From: a virus
IMG/VR virus record: IMGVR_UViG_3300008267_000175
Coordinates: 1-34,165 of that record
Direction: 5' to 3' (one strand)
DNA length: 34,165 bases
Position numbers and translations under genes: made by a program. Under the pieces are notes generated by a model. The model was not told where the DNA came from. It worked only from the letters and a program-made list of their open reading frames with translations, and did not search any database. Below, in pieces: positions 1-8,078 of this stretch; position 1 is the stretch's first letter; every line of letters begins with the position of its first letter.

Positions 1-1
1 T

Positions 2-931
2 CTTGTTTCCAAGTCTGCTGGTGGAAGATCAAAACCAAACATAAGTTCTATAAGATTTTTAGCACCAAAATGGTTTGCTTCGCAAGAAAGAGCAGTTACC
101 GTCAATGATTATAAAGCATTGTTGATAGAATCTGGTTTTTTTGAAGATGAAACCCAATTCAATGTATTTGGTGGTCAATCATTATCCCCACCAAGATATG
201 GTAGAGTATTCATAACATCAAATACAGCACCATCAGATACAACCATAAACGAATTTATAAATTATCTAAAAGAAAGAAGTGTAATTACTGTACTTCCTGA
301 GTATGTTCAATCTAATTCGTTGAATGTATATGTTGATTTTAATTTTAGAATACAAAATACAAGTTTAAATAGATCCACAACGGTTGCAAATGTTAAGAAT
401 GAATTTGCACAAAATTATGCTGCAACAAATCAATATAACGTAACATTCAGTTCATCTGACTTCATTGAGTACATACAGCAAAAGTTAAACAATGGACTAA
501 TAATAAGTCCAGATGATTTTAATATCTACGTTAGACAACAAATAACATCCGGAAAGGATTATGCATTTAATCTTGAAAATGAGTTATATCTTCCCCTTTA
601 CACATATATTGATATAACTGAACCATTTGACTGTGGTATTTCTGATTTTCCAGAGGGATCGAAAGGTGTTCTCAAAATGTACGCCACATCTCTCATAGGT
701 AAAAATAATAAAATTAATTTACAATTATGGGCAAGAGATGAATCCACGGGTGCTGAAGAACAAATAGATGGAGACTTTGGTTACTTTATTGCTAATTCCG
801 GTGCAATTTATATTAAAAATGGAACAATACAAAATACAGCAATAATGAATGTAGATTTCAAAAAGAAAAACTTTACTATAGGATTAAATAATCTTATAAC
901 ATTCGAATCAAACAACGTTAACGTGATCTAA
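2..931 (+). CDS. 6: Baseplate wedge protein gp6-like, 3' part
   Basis: The reading frame is open from base 2, so the gene begins upstream of the window and only the C-terminal part (about 309 residues) is present. A TTG at 119 is an internal codon, not a start: the residues before it (APKWFASQERAVTVNDYKAL) are the typical gp6/J-like segment preceding the conserved domain. In T4, gp6 dimers form the inner ring of the baseplate wedges and drive the hexagon-to-star change. The following text (YVDFNFRI, then YIQQKLNNGLIISPDDF) fits the gp6 C-terminal half. The stop codon overlaps the next ATG (TAATG), a sign of translational coupling. Family assignment rests on motif recall and on position before gp7- and gp8-like genes; fairly sure. 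Confidence 0.8.
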   Translation, partial: LVSKSAGGRSKPNISSIRFLAPKWFASQERAVTVNDYKALLIESGFFEDETQFNVFGGQSLSPPRYGRVFITSNTAPSDTTINEFINYLKERSVITVLPEYVQSNSLNVYVDFNFRIQNTSLNRSTTVANVKNEFAQNYAATNQYNVTFSSSDFIEYIQQKLNNGLIISPDDFNIYVRQQITSGKDYAFNLENELYLPLYTYIDITEPFDCGISDFPEGSKGVLKMYATSLIGKNNKINLQLWARDESTGAEEQIDGDFGYFIANSGAIYIKNGTIQNTAIMNVDFKKKNFTIGLNNLITFESNNVNVI

Positions 932-2082
932 TGCTTTCAACTACACTAAACAGTCAAACCCCAACCGTAAGATCAAAGATTAGTTCTTTGACAAGTGTTA
1001 TTGATGAATTATCATTAACTTTATTCGCTTCCACATGTAATACACAATTTGAAATAAATTCACAGATACCTTCATGGATACTCAGCGAAGCAGAAAATCG
1101 TCAAAAAGATGGATATGCATCAATAACTATTTTTGATTTTATTCAAAAATATTATGATTGGTTGTACTGTGATGGTGTAGATGGTGCTCAATATAAATTA
1201 AGTGAAAAATTAATAGACTTGATTGACGTAGAAAAAACTCCAGATGAGTTTTTAGAGAAAATTGCGTTTTCTTATGCGGATGGTTTTCAGGTTTCATCGC
1301 TTGAGCAAAACGGTGGATTTGTAAAGGAAGATGATCTTCGTCAGTTTATTAAAAATATTAGAACTGCGGTATACCAAAAGAAAACAACAGAAGATGGTAT
1401 TAGATATTTTTTTACTAGACTTTTTGGTGTTGATGAAGATGCGATCAATATTGAAGTTCCTAAAAAAATAATACTAAGATTAAATGGAGGGCGATTTGTA
1501 GATGATAATTTCGTTTTTCCGGGAGGAACAGGATCGTATGAAAGTATAGGAACGTTAAGTGGCAGTTATCTAAATGGATCCAGATTACAAGACAGTAATT
1601 GGATTCAAGATTGGTCTTATCTTCTTAAAGTTGGTATAATTTTTAGCAAATATAAAGAAACATATTTAAATATGATGCATCCCGCTGGTCTTAAAGTTGT
1701 GTTTGAAAAAACACTAGCAGACTACCAGGGACCAACATATGATGAAACCATTCCATTTGTATGTGAATATCCTATGTTGAAAAACTATGCAGAATATGGA
1801 ATTTCTTTTGATTATCAAAATTATAACGTTAATTTAGCACCAGCAGTTTTTAATACAGATTGGATAAACGAAACACTAGCTGGAATTACTTTATGTGGAT
1901 TATCGTATGATATCAGGTGTTCGATAGGAAACACTGGTTTTTGTGGACCAACTCATATATTTCCTTCTTGGACAGATCAAACAAACGTATTTAATTTTAG
2001 AGGCATAAATATCAACACAATGCTGGAATTATGCTATCCAGCAGAATTAGGATCTCCAAATGATGGAGTAGAATGTTCATGA
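931..2082 (+). CDS. Baseplate wedge protein, gp7 position (gp7-like)
   Basis: A 383-residue protein between gp6 and the gp8-like gene, where T4 has gene 7. T4 gp7 has 1032 residues, so this would be a much reduced version. Three blocks are recognisable from divergent T4-like baseplate proteins: YKLSEKLIDLIDVEKTPDEF (about residues 88-107); FIKNIRTAVYQKKTTEDGIR followed by YFFTRLFG (about 138-165); and WSYLLKVGIIFSKYK...MMHPAGLKVVF (about 228-260). The HPAG block after a 'WSYLLKVG'-type strand is widespread in phage baseplate wedge proteins. The C-terminal 100 residues contain several Cys and look unrelated to T4. The ATG overlaps the gp6 stop codon. The structural role is likely; naming it gp7 is inference from order. 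Confidence 0.6.
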   Translation: MLSTTLNSQTPTVRSKISSLTSVIDELSLTLFASTCNTQFEINSQIPSWILSEAENRQKDGYASITIFDFIQKYYDWLYCDGVDGAQYKLSEKLIDLIDVEKTPDEFLEKIAFSYADGFQVSSLEQNGGFVKEDDLRQFIKNIRTAVYQKKTTEDGIRYFFTRLFGVDEDAINIEVPKKIILRLNGGRFVDDNFVFPGGTGSYESIGTLSGSYLNGSRLQDSNWIQDWSYLLKVGIIFSKYKETYLNMMHPAGLKVVFEKTLADYQGPTYDETIPFVCEYPMLKNYAEYGISFDYQNYNVNLAPAVFNTDWINETLAGITLCGLSYDIRCSIGNTGFCGPTHIFPSWTDQTNVFNFRGININTMLELCYPAELGSPNDGVECS

Positions 2083-2091
2083 GATATAACC

Positions 2092-3855
2092 ATGGCTATT
2101 AAAAGTACAACAATTAAAAATTACATTAAAGATACTGGTACAAGAAATCAATTATTTGTATTTGTTGGATCTGATGTTAATAATAACCAATCAAATACAA
2201 ATCAATCTAGTTTGGATTTGTGGAAACAATCAGATTTTTCTGTAAGAGTTGGTCAAAATAGTATTTATCCAGTGGTTCCAAATATCAAATGGATTCAAAA
2301 AAGACCATATACACCGTGGTCGGGTACTTCAGAAAATATAGGAAATTATTATGCATATAATGACCAAAATAATTATGTTTACCTTTGTATAAGTGATAAT
2401 ACCAATAATAGAATAGATTTGCGTGGTGAAAACGTTTCAAATATCAGACCAACTCACATTTCAGGAATTCAAGCATATTCTGATGGATATTCTTGGAAAC
2501 CTCTTTATAGAATTACCCCTTCTATTGAACGATTTGTTACCACAAAGTGGATTCCTGTTATTTCATTTGATCTGTATGATTCTGATAATCAAAAAACTCA
2601 ATTAGAACAAACTCAAGAATTTTGTGGTGATTCTTCTACTGGAACAATCGGACAATGTGCGATTTATGCTAAAATCCCATTAAGCACTGACGATGATTCT
2701 GGAACTATAGAATACCAAAAAGGAGATTTGTTTTCTATTGCGGATTCGATCACATGCAGTGATTGTAATTATTTAATGAAAAATAATGACAAGTTTATAT
2801 CTATATTTTACGAATCATCAGATACGGTTCCGGATACAGCAACTATAGATGATGAATATACAAAAATTGAAAATTTTATTAATCAAAATCAAATCTCTAC
2901 TGCATCTCCTTACTATTATTTGTATCAAATTAATTTAAATGATGATATTGATGAAGGTTCAATCATTTCAACATTTATAGATTTATCTTCATTTACCGAT
3001 TCTCAATTAATAGTTACACAAGAAAATCCAGAGTTAACTTTGAGCAGTAATAGTGGTTCTGGTGGAAGAATTAGACTTAAAACTGGATTGTTGAATAATT
3101 CACATATCATCAATGGAATAGAAGTTTTAAGCAGAGGATCTGGATACAAAGATATTACAATTTCAATTAGTAGTGGAATACTAAGCAATTCTATAACATC
3201 TGCTGATTTACTTTCAAAAATATTTGTTAATTTAGATATTGTAGATGGATTGGCATTTGATCCGGTTTCTGTATTAAATTCTCAGCATGTGATGATTGAT
3301 GCAAGACTTGATAAATCTTCTATTGAAAATTCCGGAATAATTTTACCATCAACTGTTAATTTTTTCGGTTTGGTGGAAAATCCAGTAGGTATTTCGGGTG
3401 CTCAAAGTGTTCCATCAGGAAGCAATTTAAATAAAAAGAATGATTATATCTTTAGAACAACCGCTAAAGTTGAAATAATAAATAATTCATCAAGCAGTCA
3501 ATTACCAGAAACAAATGAAGAATATGATTTAACTTTTAGCGAGGAAGGTATTCTTACGACCAATAGTGATACAATTATTGGAGGATCGACAAATATATCT
3601 GGTCCTTCGTTTATTTCATATAATGAGTTTAAAAATATTGCATATTCAAAAATTGATTCTTTGGTTGGTGGAGTATTGGAAGGACCAACAAATGGTTCAC
3701 CTAAAAGCAATTCAACAGTAATTTCAATTATAGATAAACCAAGATTTGTTCAATATTCCGGAAAAATTCTGTCAACAACTAAATTAGAAACAGATTTGCC
3801 AGTTGCCGATGTAGATTCTGTGATTGTTCGTATAAATATCGTAAAAGGATTATAA
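2092..3855 (+). CDS. 8: Baseplate wedge protein gp8-like, enlarged
   Basis: A 587-residue protein whose first 180 residues carry the gp8 pattern: NQLFVFVGSD near the start, a Trp-rich stretch (KWIQKRPYTPW), NYVYLCISD, and SDGYSWKPLYRITPS. These correspond to the T4 gp8 order of beta-sandwich strands, including its 'GDGYVWEYLFEIPP' segment. T4 gp8 has 334 residues, so this protein carries about 250 extra residues in the middle and C-terminal part. These are rich in Ser, Asn and Asp and have a GSGGRIRLKTG turn (about residues 324-334). In T4, gp8 dimers bridge gp7 and gp10 in each wedge. ATG 2092 lies 9 bases after the previous stop with only a weak Shine-Dalgarno sequence. An exact late promoter octamer for the next gene lies inside its 3' end at 3831. 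Confidence 0.7.
   Translation: MAIKSTTIKNYIKDTGTRNQLFVFVGSDVNNNQSNTNQSSLDLWKQSDFSVRVGQNSIYPVVPNIKWIQKRPYTPWSGTSENIGNYYAYNDQNNYVYLCISDNTNNRIDLRGENVSNIRPTHISGIQAYSDGYSWKPLYRITPSIERFVTTKWIPVISFDLYDSDNQKTQLEQTQEFCGDSSTGTIGQCAIYAKIPLSTDDDSGTIEYQKGDLFSIADSITCSDCNYLMKNNDKFISIFYESSDTVPDTATIDDEYTKIENFINQNQISTASPYYYLYQINLNDDIDEGSIISTFIDLSSFTDSQLIVTQENPELTLSSNSGSGGRIRLKTGLLNNSHIINGIEVLSRGSGYKDITISISSGILSNSITSADLLSKIFVNLDIVDGLAFDPVSVLNSQHVMIDARLDKSSIENSGIILPSTVNFFGLVENPVGISGAQSVPSGSNLNKKNDYIFRTTAKVEIINNSSSSQLPETNEEYDLTFSEEGILTTNSDTIIGGSTNISGPSFISYNEFKNIAYSKIDSLVGGVLEGPTNGSPKSNSTVISIIDKPRFVQYSGKILSTTKLETDLPVADVDSVIVRINIVKGL
3831..3838 (+). promoter_or_regulatory. Late promoter octamer TATAAATA inside the gp8-like gene
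   Basis: This is an exact match to the T4 late promoter -10 element (recognised by gp55 sigma with gp33/gp45 in T4). Its end lies 20 bases before ATG 3859, the same spacing range as the clearer intergenic copies in this window, and a purine-rich AAAGGA ribosome-binding site follows. It is embedded in coding sequence, so chance occurrence in AT-rich DNA is possible. Confidence 0.55.
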
Positions 3856-3858
3856 AAA

Positions 3859-4578
3859 ATGGTTTCACCGTTTGGAACAAATTTACCCCTAACATCTGCT
3901 CCATATTATAGTAGAGTTAGTAATAATTATTCTGGATTTGCTGTTCCCAAGAATTATTATATTTTAGCATTCAATCCTGGTTATGCGCTACAGGCATCTG
4001 AATTAAACGAAATCCAGGAAAACTTTTTCTTAAATTTAAACTTAACGCAAAGAATGAATGCCAACTGGAACGCTCTCGGATATAGAATTCCATTCTGGCA
4101 AGGTGCAATTCCTTTAACTCCAACTTTAGTAACATCAACAGAACCAACTATAACTTCGGGTGCCGCGACCTTTACCATTTCTTGCGCTGCTGGTTGGTAC
4201 ATGTGGACAGATCCAACATCAAGTATGAGTTTTTGGATATACATTGATTCTACAATCTCAGAATCATTTACAACAACACAATCAACTCATACCATAGGAC
4301 TGGTTGGCACATCAAACGAAACCATATTATGTTGCCCAAATGATTCGTGTGATGATACACAGGATTCAACTCTGAGAGACAATTCCCAAGGAGATTCAAA
4401 TACACATAATACATGTGGTGCCTCTAGAAAAAACATGACAGTTACTAGTCTTGATATACGAGATGGATTGATTTCAAATAATTCAACATTCTTTCCAGTT
4501 TTATACATCACAGTAACTGGTTCGACTGTTACTATAACATTTGCAGATACACAAAATTTAACAGATATAGCAGAATGA
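3859..4578 (+). CDS. Baseplate-associated protein with FNPG-LQASELNEIQ motif
   Basis: A 239-residue protein. Residues about 33-55 read YYILAFNPGYALQASELNEI and continue QENF. This matches the F(R/N)PG-x-x-(V/L)QA-x-EL(N/T)-x-(I/L)Q signature at the N terminus of many phage baseplate or tail proteins (DUF4815-like). Such domains usually dock tail fibres or hubs to the baseplate, so this protein may link the wedge genes upstream to the fibres downstream (inference). A Cys-rich, Asp/Asn-rich segment with LCCPNDSCDD lies near residues 156-165 and foreshadows the Cys clusters of the later fibre genes. The start is preceded by AAAGGA and by a late promoter octamer at 3831. T4 gp9 or gp10 roles are possible by position but not supported by sequence. 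Confidence 0.5.
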   Translation: MVSPFGTNLPLTSAPYYSRVSNNYSGFAVPKNYYILAFNPGYALQASELNEIQENFFLNLNLTQRMNANWNALGYRIPFWQGAIPLTPTLVTSTEPTITSGAATFTISCAAGWYMWTDPTSSMSFWIYIDSTISESFTTTQSTHTIGLVGTSNETILCCPNDSCDDTQDSTLRDNSQGDSNTHNTCGASRKNMTVTSLDIRDGLISNNSTFFPVLYITVTGSTVTITFADTQNLTDIAE

Positions 4579-4586
4579 GGAAATAA

Positions 4587-6935
4587 ATGGCGTTTAATGA
4601 TACAATTTCACCATTAACTGGAACTTCAACATTTTATGATTGGTTCATAAAAGAAAATAATGAAATTATTTCTAAATTGAATTTAGCAACGGTTTCCGGT
4701 GTCACTAGTGGTGATGGGGTATTGGCATCATTGAACACTTCAAGTGGTGTTGTCACTGTTTCTATCGGTGGAACATCTGGTGTCATAAATACCGGATTAA
4801 CATTTGCTGGAGCAGTTAGTTTTAATGGTGAAATTGTAATTCCAAATATTTCATATAAGATTACTGGAATTACATCTGGAACTTCTGGATATACATTTGG
4901 ATCTGTAGTAAGAATTAATTCAGCGGGTTATACTACAGCAAAAGCAAATGATCCAGATTCAGCAGAAGTGGTTGGTGTGATTTCATCTAGAAATACATCA
5001 TATTCTGTTGTGACTCTTGCTGGTAGAATTAATGGAGATTTCACAGAAGTTGCTGGTGGTACTTTATCTCCAGGTTGTATTTATTTCTTAAGTGGAACAA
5101 CATCTGGTTATATAACAACAAGCGAACCCAATACTTTGGGTTATGTTTCAAAACCAGTTATTTTAGGAATAGGAGAAACTGCCGGGGTTGTTCTTCAATA
5201 CAGAGGCAATTATCTGAATGACTCGGGTGCAGATGGATTATCTGGAACAAATAAGATTTATGTTCAAATATCTAAATCAGCAACTAATCCTAGTAACTAT
5301 GGATTCTCCGCTGGTAACTTTATATCGTTTGCTCCAGACATTTTAGCAGGAAATACATTTTTTCATCAGTGGTTAACTAACACAGGAAGAACTGCAATAG
5401 ATGGTTGGTTCCTTAGTGGAAGTTATAATTACGCAAATAATCTAGTTGGCATTGTAGGAACACCAGACGCATCCACAACAATATTTAATTTTGCTCCTGA
5501 AGAAGATTTTATAGTTGGAATGATTGAATCTGTAAATGAATCCGCACCATCATATAACATATATCAAATTATTACTCATGGAACAACTACAGTAATTCCA
5601 TATTCAATATCAACCGCAGCAACCAAACAAGGAACTTGGTTAGTTTCTGGATTAACATATAACGTAAATGCTTCTGGTGTGACTGGACAACTAAGAATAC
5701 AAGACATTTATAAACCAGATACATCTTCAGGTTATTCTGTTCTTGGTCATGTTTTTGATACTTCTCCAACATATTGGTATGTTGATATCAAACCAATCAC
5801 ATATGTTGGTGTATCAAATCAAAGATCTACATCATCCACAGAATCATTGACAAATGGAATTAATTATTCGTTTAATGGAGACTTATCGATTTGGCAAAGA
5901 GATACTGGAAGAGACTCACAATATACAACTTCAGGAAACGTTTATTTTGCTGATAATTGGATAAGAAGACAGTCGGGAATAGCATCGGGAAGTTCTCAGT
6001 ATATTCAGAGACAGTCTTTTTCCGTCGCGAGTACTTCGGTTGAAGGAACTCCAGAATATTATGTTGATGTAAAATGTGTAGCAGATCCCGGTGGTGCAGA
6101 CCCATCTGGTGGAGTATATTCCATTGGTCATGTAATTGAAAATATTGAAACATTCAATGGAGAGGATGTAACTGTAAGTTTCTATGCTAAATGCAGTTTA
6201 TCTTCTTATTCTGCAAATGTTTATTTTGCAAGGTATTCTGGAGGATCGCAAGTTAGCAAAACAACAATTGGAACAATTGATCTTTCTACATCATGGACAA
6301 AACACACACTAACATATGATGTCAGTGCTTTATCAGCAGGAACATATAGTGATGATTATGTTGAAATTGGTATAGATTTAATACCACTCGTAGAAGAAGC
6401 ATATGACAATGCAGTTTCTACTGGAACTGCTCTCTATGTAAGTTTGGCATCGATGGCAGTATACAATGGATCATATTCTTCTCCTAAACATATATTTGAA
6501 CAATATGATGATAAGTTAAAGAAAGCAAGAAAGTTTTATTATACAACATATAAGGATACACAGACAACAGGTTCAAAAACCATGTTAACAGAAATTGATC
6601 CTGTATTAAATACCTTGTCATTTTCATATATTCCAACTGCTCCATTTGGAATATTCAAGTTCCCAACAATTATGCGAGAAGAACCAACAATTTCCGTTTA
6701 CTCACCCAAAGGTGTAGTGAACGAAATGTACAACTATACAGCAAATAGAGATTTGAAGGCAACATCGGGAACGATAGGATATTCAGGAGCAACCAGATCT
6801 GGTGGTACGCCTGGTGCTCAGACAGTATCATCATCCGCTGACACAACAACAGTTAAAATAAATATAAATGCTGGTGCCGTTCCATATGATGTAATTAATT
6901 TCCACTTGGTAGCAGATGCAAGTTATCCCATCTAA
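4587..6935 (+). CDS. Tail fibre protein with carbohydrate-binding-type domain
   Basis: A 782-residue protein with good Shine-Dalgarno GAGGAA (4577-4582). N-terminal residues 1-70 include a STFYDWFIKENNEIISKLN segment typical of fibre attachment ends. Residues about 98-211 form a compact beta module (GSVVRINSAGY..A, EVVGVIS, CIYFLSGTTSGYI, GVVLQYRG) that is repeated in the next gene. Near residue 429 starts FNGDLSIWQRDTG...ADNWIRR, the well-known 'NGxFxIWQRGTxF...ADRW' signature of phage fibre carbohydrate-binding-like domains. This is followed by a jelly-roll-like stretch and the FEQYDDKLKKARKFYY block, and the protein ends with the NFHLVADASY type C terminus seen in that family. Likely a receptor-binding or fibre-shaft subunit; the ligand is unknown. 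Confidence 0.75.
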   Translation: MAFNDTISPLTGTSTFYDWFIKENNEIISKLNLATVSGVTSGDGVLASLNTSSGVVTVSIGGTSGVINTGLTFAGAVSFNGEIVIPNISYKITGITSGTSGYTFGSVVRINSAGYTTAKANDPDSAEVVGVISSRNTSYSVVTLAGRINGDFTEVAGGTLSPGCIYFLSGTTSGYITTSEPNTLGYVSKPVILGIGETAGVVLQYRGNYLNDSGADGLSGTNKIYVQISKSATNPSNYGFSAGNFISFAPDILAGNTFFHQWLTNTGRTAIDGWFLSGSYNYANNLVGIVGTPDASTTIFNFAPEEDFIVGMIESVNESAPSYNIYQIITHGTTTVIPYSISTAATKQGTWLVSGLTYNVNASGVTGQLRIQDIYKPDTSSGYSVLGHVFDTSPTYWYVDIKPITYVGVSNQRSTSSTESLTNGINYSFNGDLSIWQRDTGRDSQYTTSGNVYFADNWIRRQSGIASGSSQYIQRQSFSVASTSVEGTPEYYVDVKCVADPGGADPSGGVYSIGHVIENIETFNGEDVTVSFYAKCSLSSYSANVYFARYSGGSQVSKTTIGTIDLSTSWTKHTLTYDVSALSAGTYSDDYVEIGIDLIPLVEEAYDNAVSTGTALYVSLASMAVYNGSYSSPKHIFEQYDDKLKKARKFYYTTYKDTQTTGSKTMLTEIDPVLNTLSFSYIPTAPFGIFKFPTIMREEPTISVYSPKGVVNEMYNYTANRDLKATSGTIGYSGATRSGGTPGAQTVSSSADTTTVKININAGAVPYDVINFHLVADASYPI

Positions 6936-6946
6936 TGGAGCAATAA

Positions 6947-8074
6947 ATGCCTAGTTGTAGCAACAGTTCAAATATACAAGCATCAATAAATACACTCAGC
7001 GTAACACAGGGTGGATCTAGATTATTAGTATCAATTCCTTATGTATCAGGACTAACACTAGGTCAAGTTGTTCGTTATGATGTTGCAAGTTCTGGATATA
7101 CTGCTTCTCGCGCAGATTTAGCAGAAACCTCAGAAGTTTTTGGTGTTATCGAATCATATGATTCAAACTCAAATAAATTTAATACAGTAATATATGGTTC
7201 CATAAGCGTCAACTCTTCTACTCTTGCCGATATGGGTAGTGGCGGTGGTTCTGGTGGAAATGACATCTATTTCCTAAGCGGTGTTACTGCTGGAAAGTTA
7301 CAAAATTTAGCACCAACAGATATTGATCACATAATTAAACCAGTTTATCAAGTATCTCCACATGGTTCATATACTGGCGTAATTGTAAATTATCTAGGAT
7401 ATAGAATTGGTGGAGAAATACAAGCATCATTTCAAAATGATACAAATCTTGGATCAATGCAAACTTTACTAGGAAATTCAGATTTTGAAACTGGATTCCT
7501 AGACGCTTCAATTTCACACGAATTACCAATTGCTGATTATCCGGAATTTTATGAAAAATTTGAAACAGAATATGGGTTTGTTGAAAAAATTACAGTAAGT
7601 GAATCAATACCTGGATCAATCACAGCAAATCTTGCAGTTACACAGACAACATCTTCATACTCGGGAACAATTACATCTGTAGATTATGCAAATAAACATA
7701 TTTATGTTTTAAGAAGACCAAATACAGATTTGGCATCTTTGACTAAACAAATTTCAATAACAACGTCATCATCTACAGTTAAATTAACGCCAACGACAAC
7801 ATCTGTGTATTCTGTATTTACTCCTATCATAAATCTTACACAACCAATAGCGGTCTATGGGAAAGATGGTTCAAATGTAAGCGTCACCCAAAATGTAAGA
7901 GTAGGAATAAAAGTTAAACCACAGGGTGTTCAGGTTGCGGTTCCAACAAATGTCACAACCGCATCATTAAAAGCAACAGAGTTAAAAATTGGTGTTGCGG
8001 AAGATGATTTGGAAACTTTATTAAATGATTTTGAAACAAGAATTGCAGCAATTGAATCTAGACTAAGAATGTAA
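6947..8074 (+). CDS. Short tail fibre / structural protein sharing a module with its neighbour
   Basis: A 375-residue protein, start preceded by GGAG. Residues about 34-155 repeat the module of the preceding gene: GQVVRYDVASSGYTASRA, EVFGVIES, IYFLSGVTAGKL, KPVYQVSP, GVIVNYLG. A GSGGGSGGND linker splits the module, as in flexible loops. The middle contains ASISHELPIADYPEFYEKFE; the end (about residues 340-375) is a predicted coiled coil, ATELKIGVAEDDLETLLNDF followed by ETRIAAIESRL, suitable for trimerisation of a fibre. The last residues are LRM. It probably forms a fibre or collar piece together with the upstream protein (inference). No named T4 homologue can be assigned. Confidence 0.6.
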   Translation: MPSCSNSSNIQASINTLSVTQGGSRLLVSIPYVSGLTLGQVVRYDVASSGYTASRADLAETSEVFGVIESYDSNSNKFNTVIYGSISVNSSTLADMGSGGGSGGNDIYFLSGVTAGKLQNLAPTDIDHIIKPVYQVSPHGSYTGVIVNYLGYRIGGEIQASFQNDTNLGSMQTLLGNSDFETGFLDASISHELPIADYPEFYEKFETEYGFVEKITVSESIPGSITANLAVTQTTSSYSGTITSVDYANKHIYVLRRPNTDLASLTKQISITTSSSTVKLTPTTTSVYSVFTPIINLTQPIAVYGKDGSNVSVTQNVRVGIKVKPQGVQVAVPTNVTTASLKATELKIGVAEDDLETLLNDFETRIAAIESRLRM

Positions 8075-8078
8075 AAAT

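Noticed and set aside
119-121. TTG 119 as the true start of the first gene
   Set aside because: The frame is open to the left edge and the upstream residues match the conserved gp6 segment, so the gene continues outside the window.
5587-6153. Minus-strand open frames opposite the fibre gene
   Set aside because: They lie opposite a strongly supported gene with recognisable domains, have unlikely residue composition and no ribosome-binding site. They are shadows.
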